DNA of 18,846 bases from Thermoguttaceae bacterium (GCA_017454585.1 JAFTCU010000068.1:1-18846); one strand, 5' to 3'; positions 1-9,246 are shown, counted from the stretch's first letter. Numbers and translations: made by a program. The notes: generated by a model from the letters alone, not told the origin.

Positions 1-2003
1 AGCGCGATGATGGCGTCCGGGTGCGGCATACCGGCGGGGATGATCCAGAGGTTTTCCACGCGCGTCGTCGTGATCACTTCGTCCAGCGCCACTTTCTTGC
101 GCAGGAACTCGGCAAGACCCGGGTTCAGCGGACGGTCGAACATACGGTGCGCAGACGGACGACGAAGGTCAACGTCCACCAGCACCACCTTGCGCCCTGT
201 ACGCGCCAGAGACGCAGCCAACTGACTCGAAACCGTCGTTTTACCCTCTTTTTCCAGCGAGCTGGTGATCAGCAGCGCCTTCATATTTTCCGCTTCTGCG
301 TGATGCAGGAGGGCCGTTCGTATATTATCGATCGACTCCATCAGGAGCCCCTGAATGCTCTGGTTCACGCGATTGTGGCGCACGCCCTTCGAGATCAGCG
401 GCAGGTCGCCCATCACGTGCAGGCCCAGACCGTAGCTGAGTTCATCCGACGTATTCACGCGGCGGCCGAGGAAGTCCAGACCGCTCACCACGATGAACGT
501 TCCGATGAAGCTCATAATACCCATCAGCCCCATGGTCTTGAACTTTTCGATCTGGTTGTTATGCTTCGGCGCTTCCGGCTCGCTGATCGTCTGAACACGC
601 GGACCGGCCTGCGCTTCAATATTCCACTCGGCCAACTGGCTGCCCATTCGGTCGTAAATGGTCTTCATACGGGTCAGTTCCGCGCGGAGGCTTTCCAGTT
701 CGGACGTTTCGCCGGAGGTCTTGGCCTTTGCGAGTTCCGCCTGATACGATTTTTCGCAGGATTCATATTCCGCCTGATAAACGGCCAAATCGATTTTCAG
801 CTGTTCGATCGTTTCCGCAAGCTGTTCGCTCTTGCTCATCGGGACTTCCTGATTATCGATCTGGGACTGAACCATTTTGGCGATTTCGGGAGTCAGACGC
901 TTTGTTGCCGTATCGATTTCGTTTTTGGATTCCTCCAAAGCCTGCTCCAGACGTTTAATATTCGGGTGGTTCTGATCCTTTGCGACAGAACGTTCCCTTT
1001 CCAGAAGCATCTGGATCTGCTCGTATTTTTTACGCAGTTCCATCAATTCCGGGTTTTTGTTCAGGGCCTCGATCGTCAGTGTACGGATCATTTCCGTGCG
1101 CTGTTTGATCCGCGCCTGCTCACGTTCGGCCTGTGACGCACCTTTCTGCTGGGGCGACATCGCTTCGAGGTATGCGGTCCGTCTTTTGATTTCTGTCGAT
1201 AGACCATTGATTCTCGCGAGGTTCGTGTCGCGCTTCTGACGCCAGTACGCGAGGTTTTCCTGCGCGTAGCGGTTCGAGTACATCGCGTTTTTGGAGTCAC
1301 TCACGCCCAAACGGTCGGCCAGGTTCTGATACTGGATCTCTTTACGCTGGATCGCTTTTTCAAGGTTTTTGTAGGCGCGGTCCACCGTAGCGCGTTTCTG
1401 CGTGTCGAGGTCACGTTCCACCTGAACGATTTCCTGCATGTAGGCGTCTCGGACGGCGGTCAGGATCTTCACCAGTTCATCTTTATCAGGGCCACTGATC
1501 GAAATGGTCAAAATTTCGGACCCGGTGTAACCGACGTTCAGGTGCGTGGAGAGCCAGTGTACTTTGTCCTGCTGGTTTTTCAGGCAGCTCAGTTTGGAAA
1601 TGCCGGACTGCTGCAGGGCAGGCACGAGCACGATCGTACTGCGGATCAGGGACGCCTGCGCGCCGCGGTCATTCAGCCAGTTACGCTCGGTCGGCTTTTT
1701 GAACAAAATATAATCCGGCGCCTCTGCGAAACGCATCATGACCTTCGCGTTATATTCAACCGGAATGGTCAGCTGCGCGTAGAGGATCGTCAGCGTTGTA
1801 GCCACAAAACCCAAAACCAGAGCCAAAGCCCAACGACGCCGAATGGCGTACAGGAGGTCGATCGGACGGATCGCCCGGTTGATGATCTCCGGCTGTTTCT
1901 TGTACATCTGCAAGTCGGAACGGACTGCCGGACGGGCCGGAGTCGCCAGACTTCTTCCTTGAGGGGTTATTTCTGCCGGAAGCTGATTGATGTTTTGTTC
2001 CAC
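1..2003 (-). CDS. Wzz/BY-type tyrosine kinase for exopolysaccharide synthesis (partial, C-terminus off the left edge)
   Basis: Likely a polysaccharide co-polymerase fused to a cytoplasmic bacterial tyrosine kinase, controlling chain length and export of an exopolysaccharide. 667 codons are visible. The first transmembrane segment is at about residues 58-77, followed by a Wzz-like region (around LTISISGPDKDELV) and a long charged coiled coil (about 200-470). A second membrane segment lies at about 490-511. The kinase domain then begins with a Walker A motif, EKEGKTT (about 581-588), and a Walker A' motif, VVLVDVDLRRP (about 606-616). The C-terminal tyrosine cluster would lie outside the window. 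The start is GTG at 2003: an AGGTG site lies 7 nt upstream and an in-frame TAA lies just beyond, with no other start codon between. It is the last visible gene of an operon behind the exosortase (2912-3859) and a short Wzz paralogue (2077-2865). The Walker A carries EKEG where CapB/CpsD kinases usually have PGEG. Confidence 0.9.
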   Translation of the reverse strand, partial: MEQNINQLPAEITPQGRSLATPARPAVRSDLQMYKKQPEIINRAIRPIDLLYAIRRRWALALVLGFVATTLTILYAQLTIPVEYNAKVMMRFAEAPDYILFKKPTERNWLNDRGAQASLIRSTIVLVPALQQSGISKLSCLKNQQDKVHWLSTHLNVGYTGSEILTISISGPDKDELVKILTAVRDAYMQEIVQVERDLDTQKRATVDRAYKNLEKAIQRKEIQYQNLADRLGVSDSKNAMYSNRYAQENLAYWRQKRDTNLARINGLSTEIKRRTAYLEAMSPQQKGASQAEREQARIKQRTEMIRTLTIEALNKNPELMELRKKYEQIQMLLERERSVAKDQNHPNIKRLEQALEESKNEIDTATKRLTPEIAKMVQSQIDNQEVPMSKSEQLAETIEQLKIDLAVYQAEYESCEKSYQAELAKAKTSGETSELESLRAELTRMKTIYDRMGSQLAEWNIEAQAGPRVQTISEPEAPKHNNQIEKFKTMGLMGIMSFIGTFIVVSGLDFLGRRVNTSDELSYGLGLHVMGDLPLISKGVRHNRVNQSIQGLLMESIDNIRTALLHHAEAENMKALLITSSLEKEGKTTVSSQLAASLARTGRKVVLVDVDLRRPSAHRMFDRPLNPGLAEFLRKKVALDEVITTTRVENLWIIPAGMPHPDAIIA

Positions 2004-2076
2004 AATTACACCTATTTATATAACAATCGGTTGATTTAATTCAACAAAATTTTTACTTTATACGTAACCGGTTCGG

Positions 2077-2865
2077 TTATGGTTCACTCTCCGAAAATTT
2101 GCTTTGAAAGGGGAACCAATTGCCGGTTTTTTTCCTGATTTTAACGCACGGCTCACCAATCGTCTGAACAGGCAGCGGAGCCTGAATTTTAAGTTCCAAC
2201 TCCCGCAACTGCGCACCCATTTGTTCGTACTCCGCTTTCTTGCGGGCCAATTCCTTTTGAAGCCTTTCCAAATCGGGCGTTTCTTCGCCTGCGGCGTTGG
2301 CTTTCTCGAGGTTCTGGCACTCGGTTTCCATATACGGAAGCGCATTCCCGAGGTTTTGGCGTTCGCGGCTCAACTCATCGCGTTTTACGATGTCAAGGTC
2401 ACGTTCTACCTGAACGATTTCCTCCATATAGGCGTCATGGACCGCGGTCAGGAGCTCCACCAGCTCGTCTTTTTCAGGACCGCTGATCGAAATGGTCAAA
2501 AAATCGGCTCCGGTCCACATGAAACTCAGGTGATCGGAAAGCCAGCGCTCTTTATCCTCCTGATCTTTCAGGCAGTTCAGCTGGGCGATGCCAGGCTTCT
2601 GCAAGGCCGGTCGGAGAACGATCGGGCTGCGGATCACGGAAGGCTGTAATTTGCGGTCGTTCTGGAAGTGTTCCGACTCATCGGTCGGTTCTTCCGCGAA
2701 ACGCAATATGACCCGTGCGCTGTATTCTGCCGGGGCGGTCTGCCACGCGTAAAGGATCATCAGCGCGGCAACCGCCAACCCCAAAATCCAAACCCAAGGG
2801 CACGGAATGGCGCACCGAAAGCCACCCGACTGGTCTGCCGGGAGCGGCCTGCAGTTTTGGTCCAT
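2077..2865 (-). CDS. Short Wzz-like membrane protein, reduced paralogue of the adjacent kinase
   Basis: 262 aa. One transmembrane segment (about 24-42) is followed by a Wzz-like periplasmic domain, closely matching the N-terminal half of the kinase at 1-2003. Shared stretches include LTISISGP(D/E)KDELV, EEIVQVERDLD and VQTI(S/G)EP. Relative to the kinase, residues of about 200-428 (most of the coiled coil) are replaced by about 35 residues. The protein stops after a basic stretch, KIRKKTG, just before the place of the second membrane segment, so it has no C-terminal anchor and no kinase domain. The start at 2865 has AGGAAG 6 nt upstream. The reading frame is open and well spaced (46 nt after the exosortase, 73 nt before the kinase), so it looks like an expressed gene rather than a decayed one. 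It might modulate the Wzz oligomer; that is inference. Confidence 0.8.
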   Translation of the reverse strand: MDQNCRPLPADQSGGFRCAIPCPWVWILGLAVAALMILYAWQTAPAEYSARVILRFAEEPTDESEHFQNDRKLQPSVIRSPIVLRPALQKPGIAQLNCLKDQEDKERWLSDHLSFMWTGADFLTISISGPEKDELVELLTAVHDAYMEEIVQVERDLDIVKRDELSRERQNLGNALPYMETECQNLEKANAAGEETPDLERLQKELARKKAEYEQMGAQLRELELKIQAPLPVQTIGEPCVKIRKKTGNWFPFQSKFSESEP

Positions 2866-2911
2866 AATGCTTCCTTTTATTCCATCTAAACGGAATCGAA
2901 TCCCTTAGGGT

Positions 2912-3859
2912 TCATTCCTCGATCTGCTTCTGGTCTTTCCAGAACACATCCTGCGGATTGTCCATCATGTCGAGCTGGCTCGGGCCTTCGTCCTCGACGA
3001 AAATTTTCGTCAAAATATACTGAAGCAAAACCAAAAGCGCGATGGCCAGCGGAACCATACAAAGACCCGCGCCGTCATGCACGAGTTTTTTCAGCGTTTC
3101 GCTCTCCGGGAACATGAAAATCGCCATGCCGGTCGTCACGATTCGGGTGATGTTCGTCACCAGCGCGATCGGGATCGCCATGAGTAAAATGATGACGTTT
3201 TCCCACCACTCACGTTCATTGATCAAAACGAGCGCAATGGAAAGCGCGAGGAAAATCGTCGTCATGCGCAGCCCGCTGCACTGCTCGATGATGTCGATCC
3301 GGCTTGCGCCCAGGCTGATGGAGTTTCCATCCTGGAAGGCAGCAAAGCCGAGGATCTTCAAAACGCAGGTGCTCGCGTGCGTCGCAAAACGCTGCATCGG
3401 GACCAAAAGCTGCGTCGTGGCCGTATGCGGAAGCGGAAACATGAAAAGGAGCAGGAATGAAACCGGCCCGGCCCACCGAAGCATCGATGTACCGCCGACA
3501 AGCAGGATCAGCCCCACAAACGCGATCACAAACGTGTACATATCGCCGGTTTCAAACGACGACAGGAAAATACGCGCCATGGAAGCGAAAAGGATGATCC
3601 CGAGACCAACCCAACGCTCACGATTCGTCGAGGGACGCAGCGGCTGACGGCGCATATACAGGATGATGACCGCCAAAATCGGGATCAGGTAACCGTGCGA
3701 GTAAAGCTCGTTCGTGCTCCATTCCTTGGCCGCGTTGCAAAACATATTCCAATAGGAGAAAATCAAAAGCAGGAGGAACGCCCCCATAACGCCCCATTGG
3801 AATAATTCGCCGGAATTCTTTTCAGGCGTGGTATTTGCCGCTGTTTCTGTGTTGCTCAT
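2912..3859 (-). CDS. Exosortase/archaeosortase family transpeptidase
   Basis: 315 aa integral membrane protein with about eight hydrophobic segments. Exosortases are thought to cut a C-terminal PEP-CTERM-type sorting signal and link the protein to the cell surface, usually in genomes that make exopolysaccharide. The expected catalytic residues are present: Cys194 in EQCSGLRM, Arg239 in NITRIVTTG and His261 in VHDGAG. The N-terminal 17 residues and the C-terminal 28 residues are hydrophilic. It is the first gene of the minus-strand operon with the two Wzz genes. The start ATG at 3859 has AGGA only about 15 nt upstream, which is far for a ribosome binding site. I could not assign an exosortase subtype. 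None of the complete secreted proteins in this window ends in a PEP-CTERM-like signal. Confidence 0.93.
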   Translation of the reverse strand: MSNTETAANTTPEKNSGELFQWGVMGAFLLLLIFSYWNMFCNAAKEWSTNELYSHGYLIPILAVIILYMRRQPLRPSTNRERWVGLGIILFASMARIFLSSFETGDMYTFVIAFVGLILLVGGTSMLRWAGPVSFLLLFMFPLPHTATTQLLVPMQRFATHASTCVLKILGFAAFQDGNSISLGASRIDIIEQCSGLRMTTIFLALSIALVLINEREWWENVIILLMAIPIALVTNITRIVTTGMAIFMFPESETLKKLVHDGAGLCMVPLAIALLVLLQYILTKIFVEDEGPSQLDMMDNPQDVFWKDQKQIEE

Positions 3860-4240
3860 AATGTTTTGTTATTCCTGGTTTTAAAAACTTTTCAGGATTC
3901 CTGAACGTACGCCCGGTAAAGACGTACTTTCAATCGTACCTATTATCGTATTCGTAAAATTAATTCTTTTGGAGTATTCCTTTTTCCCCTTCAAGTCTGT
4001 TTATTGTCGCCATTTTTTTCAAAATACGCAAATTATCAGGTAAAATTCCCGGAAAACAATCCTAAAAAGGGGGGCGGGGTGGGTGATTTTTTCTCAAAAG
4101 ATGGTATAATTACATTATATATTATAACGATTAGTACGGATTTTTCAATAGCCAAAGGCGTTAAAAACAAAAAAATGATTATATTTTATGAAGATTTTGA
4201 CCAACTGAAAACCCTTCTGACCGGCCCATGGAAAGAGACG
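3860..4240. other. Divergent intergenic region between the exosortase operon and tsaE
   Basis: About 380 bases, AT-rich and with stops in all frames except an accidental upstream extension of the tsaE frame. It holds the plus-strand tsaE promoter (4083-4110). I looked for a minus-strand promoter for the exosortase operon and found only a weak GATAAT box (3942-3947) without a convincing -35. No RNA gene was recognised. Confidence 0.5.
4083..4110 (+). promoter_or_regulatory. Predicted sigma70-type promoter of tsaE-mutS
   Basis: GTGATT, 16-bp spacer, TATAAT (4105-4110), with a TGG extension before the -10. The predicted transcript would start near 4117 and have a leader of about 120 nt before the tsaE start at 4241. 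The -35 box matches the consensus at only three of six positions. Confidence 0.55.
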
Positions 4241-4684
4241 ATGCGCGAGACGGCAGTGATTTGGAACGTAAAATCTCTTGAAGAAACCGACGCACTGGGG
4301 AAACGCGTCGAATCCATTCTGGAAACGGGAACTGTGATTTCGCTTCTTGGAACGCTCGGGGCCGGCAAAACGCGCTTCGTTCAGGCGATCGCCGCGGCGG
4401 CGGGAGTCCCGGAGGATGAGGTGACCAGCCCGACCTTCGTTTTGATCCAGGAGTACAAAACCGGGAAGCGGCCCATCTACCACTTCGACGCGTACCGGCT
4501 GAAGGATGACGACGAATTCCTCGAACTGGGACCGGAAGAGTATTTCGACGGCGGAGGGCTGACCTTCATCGAGTGGGCCGACCGGATCGAGCGGTGCCTG
4601 CCTCGCGATTACGTTCAAATCACCATTCGGCTGACGGAAACCGATGACCGGGAATTTGAGTTCCGAAGGATCCGAACAAGATAA
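4241..4684 (+). CDS. tsaE: tRNA N6-threonylcarbamoyladenosine synthesis ATPase TsaE
   Basis: 147 aa, the usual family length. TsaE is the small cytoplasmic ATPase that works with TsaB and TsaD to make the t6A37 modification in tRNAs reading ANN codons. Visible motifs are the Walker A GTLGAGKT (37-44), SPTF (63-66), HFDAYRL (81-87) and EWADRI (111-116). The frame stays open upstream to 4004, but that extension would code across the promoter and AT-rich leader. The chosen ATG has GGAAAGAG just upstream and starts directly before the family's conserved N-terminus. mutS follows 75 nt downstream on the same strand without a visible separate promoter, so the two may be co-transcribed. TsaB and TsaD are not in the window. 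Confidence 0.95.
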   Translation: MRETAVIWNVKSLEETDALGKRVESILETGTVISLLGTLGAGKTRFVQAIAAAAGVPEDEVTSPTFVLIQEYKTGKRPIYHFDAYRLKDDDEFLELGPEEYFDGGGLTFIEWADRIERCLPRDYVQITIRLTETDDREFEFRRIRTR

Positions 4685-4759
4685 AACGTTTACGAGAAAG
4701 AAGAACCAGGCCCTCAGCCGTAACCAATACACACAATCACAAGACCTTTTCACTTTCCC

Positions 4760-7441
4760 ATGCCCAAACCTGACGATAACACGACCATTAAATCGACCCC
4801 GATGATGAAGCAGTACCTCGAAGCAAAGAAGGCCTGCCCGGACGCGATCCTGTTTTTCCGGATGGGTGACTTCTACGAACTGTTTCACGACGACGCCCGG
4901 TTGGGTGCGCGAGTGCTGAATCTGGCGCTCACAAGCCGGGAAAAGGGAGAAAACGCGATGCCGATGGCTGGGTTTCCGCATCACCAGCTTGAGGCATACA
5001 TCGGGAAAATGATTTCAAGCGGTTACCGTGTGGCCGTTTGTGATCAGATGGAAGACCCGAAACTCGCGAAGGGGATCGTCAAGCGTGAAGTGACTCGTGT
5101 CGTAACTCCCGGAACACTCACCGAAGAATTTCTGTTGAACCCCCGTGAATGTAACTACCTCGCAGGGGCCGTGATGGATGATGCGACGGTGGGGATCGCC
5201 TGGATCGACCTTTCCACCGGTCGTTTTTTTGCCGCGGGATTTCCCAAAGCCCGACTTCTGGACCAGCTCGCCCGGATCATGCCTTCCGAGTGTCTCATCT
5301 GTGAAAAAGAAAAACTGCCAGACTGGCTCGCATCCAAAATGATGATCACGCGCCGCCCCGACTGGGCCGCTGGGCTGGCTTTCGCACAGAAAGAACTCTG
5401 CGAGCATTTCCGCGTTCTGAACCTGGACGGATTCGGCTTCAGCATGCTCGTACCAGAGGACAAACAGGCGATCCGTGCCGCGGGGATGGTGCTCGACTAC
5501 CTGAAAGAGACGCAGAAAGCCTCGCTCGAACACATCGAAACGCTCCGCGCGTACCGGACTGGCGAGACGCTCGAGATCGACGAATCGAGCCGCCGGAGCC
5601 TCGAGATCTCCCGCACCCTGCGCGACGGGAAACGGGAGGGGTCACTGCTTGCCGCGCTGGACTGCGCCGTCACGTCGATGGGGTCGCGCATGCTTTCCGA
5701 CTGGGTCGCCAACCCGCTCACAAGCAAAAAAATGATCGAACTGCGTCAGGAGGCTGTAGCGGAATTACTGGCCGACCCGAACGTCTGCATGGAACTGCGT
5801 AAAAACCTGCGCGGGATCTACGACCTGGAGCGGCTTTTGACCCGTGTCACTACAGGCCGGGCGAATCCGCGCGACCTTTACGCCATTGGACAGACACTTG
5901 TTTCGCTCCCCAAAATCCGGAACCAGCTCGTCGGGATGAAAAGCCCGCTTCTGGTTCGTGTCAACGGAGAAATCGACGTCTGCCCGGAACTCGCCAAAAC
6001 ACTCACGGCCGCGATCGTCGATAATCCGCCGATTCTGTTGACTGAAGGCGGGATCATTCGTCCCGGCTACAACGCCGAACTCGACGAACTGCGCAACATG
6101 GCCCACGGCGGGCGCGAGTGGATCTCCAGGTACCAGGCCAAAGTTCAGGAGGAAACCGGTATCCAGAACCTGAAGGTCGGCTACAACAAAGTGTTCGGGT
6201 TCTACATCGAGGTCAACCACTCCCAGAAAGACAAAGTCCCGGAAAACTTCATCCGGAAGCAGACGATCAAGAACGCCGAGCGTTACATTACGCCGGACCT
6301 CAAGGAGTACGAGGAGGTTGTCCTTTCTGCCGATGAACGTCAAAAGGACCTCGAATACAAAATCTTCGGTGAACTGCGGGAGCTGACGCTTCAGTACCGG
6401 CATCGGATGGTCACGACCGCGAACGTGCTGGCCGAGCTGGATGTTCTGTTGGCCTTTGCAGAAATGGCCCGCCAGAGGAATTACTGCCGGCCCGAGATCA
6501 CCGAGGAGGAAGAACTGGAAATTCTGGATGGGCGTCACCCGGTGCTGGATGTTGTGGCCCAAGACGGTGATTTCGTCCCGAACGATGTGATTTGCGATGA
6601 CGAACATGGCAAGATCCTGCTGATCACCGGCCCGAATATGAGCGGGAAAAGTACCTATATCCGCCAGGTCGCGCTGCTGACCCTCATGGCGCAGATCGGG
6701 AGTTTCATCCCCGCCCGTCAGGCCAGAATAGGGATCGTGGACCGGATATTCACCCGGGTCGGCGCAAGCGACGAGCTGGCTCGCGGGCAGAGTACATTCA
6801 TGGTCGAAATGACGGAAACCGCCCGGATACTGAATATGGCGACGCGCAAAAGTCTCGTCATTCTCGATGAAATCGGCCGGGGAACGAGCACCTACGACGG
6901 TATTTCACTGGCGTGGGCGATTATCGAGTTTCTTCACGAAAGGATCAACTGCCGGACCCTTTTCGCGACGCATTACCACGAACTGACCGATCTTTCCGAT
7001 TCGTTCCCGCGGATCCGAAACCTGAACGTGGCGGTGCGTGAGTGGAATGACGAGGTTGTTTTCCTGCATAAGATCATCGAGGGCGCGACCGACAAAAGCT
7101 ACGGAATTCACGTAGCGCGGCTGGCCGGAGTCCCGAACGAGGTCCTGGACCGTGCGACGCAGATCCTGACGCAAATGGAAGCCCGCCAGGACGAACTGAG
7201 AAACAAAGAAATCGACGAATCTTCAGAAGCAGAAAACCCGAAAGAAAAACCGGCACCGAAACCAGTCAAACCGGCAAAGATCCGACCAGCCGTTCAAACG
7301 CGCGTGGCAGACGTCCAATACCTGCTGTTCGACCCGCAGGAGCCGCCTGTGGTTGAAGAACTGCGCAAAATCGACGTAAACCACCTGACTCCCATGCAGG
7401 CGCTTGCGCTGGTGGCGAAACTGAAAGAAATGATCAAATAA
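4760..7441 (+). CDS. mutS: DNA mismatch repair protein MutS
   Basis: 893 aa, slightly longer than the typical 850-880. MutS recognises mismatches and, on ATP binding, recruits MutL. The mismatch-reading loop Phe38-Tyr39-Glu40 lies in MGDFYELF. Core and clamp domains follow, then the ABC-type ATPase with Walker A GPNMSGKST (about 624-632), Walker B and signature region VILDEIGRGTSTYDG (about 697-711) and the THYHEL motif (about 737-742). After the ATPase comes a Lys/Pro/Glu-rich linker and then QYLLF (853-857), which fits the consensus for binding the beta sliding clamp. The C-terminal helical segment ends LVAKLKEMI. The start at 4760 gives the expected short lead into MMKQYLEAK. No Shine-Dalgarno site is visible. 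It is probably expressed with tsaE and is convergent with rpsA. Confidence 0.97.
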   Translation: MPKPDDNTTIKSTPMMKQYLEAKKACPDAILFFRMGDFYELFHDDARLGARVLNLALTSREKGENAMPMAGFPHHQLEAYIGKMISSGYRVAVCDQMEDPKLAKGIVKREVTRVVTPGTLTEEFLLNPRECNYLAGAVMDDATVGIAWIDLSTGRFFAAGFPKARLLDQLARIMPSECLICEKEKLPDWLASKMMITRRPDWAAGLAFAQKELCEHFRVLNLDGFGFSMLVPEDKQAIRAAGMVLDYLKETQKASLEHIETLRAYRTGETLEIDESSRRSLEISRTLRDGKREGSLLAALDCAVTSMGSRMLSDWVANPLTSKKMIELRQEAVAELLADPNVCMELRKNLRGIYDLERLLTRVTTGRANPRDLYAIGQTLVSLPKIRNQLVGMKSPLLVRVNGEIDVCPELAKTLTAAIVDNPPILLTEGGIIRPGYNAELDELRNMAHGGREWISRYQAKVQEETGIQNLKVGYNKVFGFYIEVNHSQKDKVPENFIRKQTIKNAERYITPDLKEYEEVVLSADERQKDLEYKIFGELRELTLQYRHRMVTTANVLAELDVLLAFAEMARQRNYCRPEITEEEELEILDGRHPVLDVVAQDGDFVPNDVICDDEHGKILLITGPNMSGKSTYIRQVALLTLMAQIGSFIPARQARIGIVDRIFTRVGASDELARGQSTFMVEMTETARILNMATRKSLVILDEIGRGTSTYDGISLAWAIIEFLHERINCRTLFATHYHELTDLSDSFPRIRNLNVAVREWNDEVVFLHKIIEGATDKSYGIHVARLAGVPNEVLDRATQILTQMEARQDELRNKEIDESSEAENPKEKPAPKPVKPAKIRPAVQTRVADVQYLLFDPQEPPVVEELRKIDVNHLTPMQALALVAKLKEMIK

Positions 7442-7463
7442 AGATCGGCGCCAAAAATAAACG

Positions 7464-7507
7464 AAACGGGAAAAACGAGCTTCATTGAACACCCGTCTTT
7501 CCCGTTC
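7464..7507. terminator. Possible bidirectional terminator between mutS and rpsA
   Basis: An inverted repeat, AACGGGAAA (7465-7473) with TTTCCCGTT (7498-7506), has a loop of about 24 nt and T-rich sequence after it on the plus strand. It lies in the 91-nt gap between two convergent genes. The loop is long, so the call is tentative. Confidence 0.4.
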
Positions 7508-7532
7508 TTTCTTCGTTCTCAAAGGGTTTTCA

Positions 7533-8987
7533 TCAACCGAACAGGCCACCCTGACCGCCAGAATCACGTCCACCGCGGAGCTGACCGCCATTGGCTTTCG
7601 GACGTTTGATCGGCTTGAACTCACGGGCTTCCGCCTTCTTTTGATCCTTTGCTTTTTCTTCTTCAGACTTTTCCGGCACAGGCGGAGCTTCAATCAACGC
7701 TTTCATGGAAAGACTGATTTTGCGTTTCTTCGCATCAATCGAAAGGACTTTGGCGGTAACAACATCACCGACATTCACCACGTCCGTCACTTTTCCAACC
7801 CGATGATTGGTCAGAGCGGAAATATGAACCAGGCCCTCGATCATCGGCTCAAGCTCGACAAACGCGCCAAACTCCGAAATCCTGGTGACTTTACCCGTAA
7901 CGGTCGAATCAACCGGATATTTTTCTTCGACCGTGGACCACGGATTCACCTGCATATCGCGGTAGGCGAAGCTGATTTTCTTTGTTTTTTCGTCGATTTT
8001 TTCAATACGGACGGTGATTTCGTCGCCTTCCTTCAGGACGTCAGACGGGTGCTTGATCCGATCCCAGGAAAGCTGGCTGATGTGCAGAAGACCGTCAACT
8101 CCGCCAATATCGACGAACACACCGAAGTCCATAATTTTGCGGACCACGCCCGTATGAACCTGCCCCACCGCCAGAGATGCCAATAACTCTTTGCGTTTCG
8201 CATCACGTTCCTTATCGAGGACCTTGCGGCGGCTCAGAATCAGTTTACGAAGTTTTGGATCCACTTCTATGATGATACACTCGATTTTCTGACCGACATA
8301 CTGCTCAATATTTTCAACCGGACCGGAACAAATCTGGCTCATCGGGATGAAACCGCGCAGGCTCTTCACCTTGCATTCAAGTCCACCTGTGTTACTGGCG
8401 GTAACGGTGACTTCCAACTTCATACCCTTTTCAAGGGAAGCCCAATCCGGATTCTGCACGGATGCGCCGGGAAGCGTGGCTTCAAACAGGCCGTCCGCGT
8501 TGCTTTCCTTGGTGACGACCACATCGATCTCAGAATTTTCCATCGGCGAATTCTTGAAAATCTTGAGCGGAATTTGGCCTTCGGCGGTTCCATATTTAAC
8601 GAACACGTAATCACTAGCGACTTTGATGACAAGCGCTTTGATCTTCGCGTTGACTTCGAGTGTCACAGGCGCGCTGACCGACCCCTTAACCATGGCGTCA
8701 AGATCTTCAACACCGGCCATGGCTTTTTCCAGCTCGGCTTCTTCTTCGGCAGTCATCGGCGCGTGCTTGTTGATCGCGTCTTCACGAGCGCCTTTCAAAT
8801 CTACCTGTGTATCAGCGGCAGCTTCAACAGGCGCAACTTCAGCAGGAGCTTCAGCCGGAGTGGTTTCAACCGGCGTGGCTTCAGCGGAAGTTTCGACTGG
8901 AGCGGCTTCAGCGGCGGCAGATTGCTGGACTGCTTCCTGAGCGGCTTCCTGAATGTTTTCCTGGGGATTCAATTCGTTGTTTTCCAT
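7533..8987 (-). CDS. rpsA: Ribosomal protein S1 homologue with four S1 domains
   Basis: 484 aa. Bacterial S1 binds mRNA leaders and helps the 30S subunit load structured or SD-poor messages. An Ala/Glu/Pro-rich acidic N-terminus (1-90) is followed by four S1 (OB-fold) repeats: about 113-170 (divergent), 187-253 (RGFIPMSQI), 273-343 ([19 protein letters not shown]) and 359-430 ([20 protein letters not shown]). A Lys/Glu stretch and a Gly-rich tail close the protein. Domains 3 and 4 are the most canonical. The frame is open 60 nt further upstream, but the ATG at 8987 has GGAG 8-9 nt before it and is preferred. Proteobacterial S1 has six domains; four is common elsewhere. The low-complexity N-terminal extension is unusual. 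The gene has its own strong promoter and a long leader. Confidence 0.9.
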   Translation of the reverse strand: MENNELNPQENIQEAAQEAVQQSAAAEAAPVETSAEATPVETTPAEAPAEVAPVEAAADTQVDLKGAREDAINKHAPMTAEEEAELEKAMAGVEDLDAMVKGSVSAPVTLEVNAKIKALVIKVASDYVFVKYGTAEGQIPLKIFKNSPMENSEIDVVVTKESNADGLFEATLPGASVQNPDWASLEKGMKLEVTVTASNTGGLECKVKSLRGFIPMSQICSGPVENIEQYVGQKIECIIIEVDPKLRKLILSRRKVLDKERDAKRKELLASLAVGQVHTGVVRKIMDFGVFVDIGGVDGLLHISQLSWDRIKHPSDVLKEGDEITVRIEKIDEKTKKISFAYRDMQVNPWSTVEEKYPVDSTVTGKVTRISEFGAFVELEPMIEGLVHISALTNHRVGKVTDVVNVGDVVTAKVLSIDAKKRKISLSMKALIEAPPVPEKSEEEKAKDQKKAEAREFKPIKRPKANGGQLRGGRDSGGQGGLFG

Positions 8988-9138
8988 TGCTAACTCCGAT
9001 ATAGCGCGACAGTTTGGCCGAATTACAGGCGGGTTCGGCTCCCGCAAGTTTCCGGCAAGGGGTAATTACTACGTGATTCCGTTTGGAATCTTACAGGAGT
9101 CGGGACATAAATCAAACGTCCACAAAAACTCCCTTTGA
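8988..9138 (-). promoter_or_regulatory. Long rpsA 5' leader with hairpins (candidate autoregulatory leader)
   Basis: The predicted start of transcription near 9139 gives a leader of about 150 nt. It contains GATTCC/GGAATC (9075-9080 with 9085-9090, 4-nt loop) and GCGGG/CCCGC (9029-9033 with 9041-9045, 7-nt loop), the second about 40 nt before the start codon. S1 is known to repress its own mRNA in E. coli through leader structure. A similar role here is inference. Confidence 0.4.
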
Positions 9139-9145
9139 ATTTATA

Positions 9146-9173
9146 AATTTACCACAATTTAACAACCTGTCAA
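9146..9173 (-). promoter_or_regulatory. Predicted promoter of rpsA
   Basis: Read on the minus strand: TTGACA (9173-9168), 16-bp spacer, TAAATT (9151-9146), with TGTGG directly before the -10. The -35 box is a perfect consensus match. Confidence 0.65.
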
Positions 9174-9246
9174 GAATCAGGTCGGAAAAAAAGTCCATAT
9201 TTTTTCTTTTTTTTCAGAAAAATTCCAATTTCTTTTCCAGTCTCCC

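Noticed and set aside
21..1136. Long plus-strand open frame (371 codons)
   Set aside because: It is the antisense of the Wzz-kinase. The minus strand has clear membrane segments and a Walker motif; the plus frame gives an arginine/histidine/phenylalanine-rich product with no domain.
3942..3947. Minus-strand GATAAT as the exosortase promoter
   Set aside because: No acceptable -35 box at 16-18 bp, so not listed as a promoter.
4004..4240. N-terminal extension of TsaE
   Set aside because: It would code across the predicted promoter and AT-rich leader, and TsaE proteins begin near the ATG at 4241.
5765..6607. Minus-strand open frame of 280 codons
   Set aside because: It lies fully antisense within mutS, whose frame is unambiguous.
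8988..9047. Upstream start for the S1 homologue
   Set aside because: The ATG at 8987 has a GGAG site, and the extra 20 residues are not S1-like.
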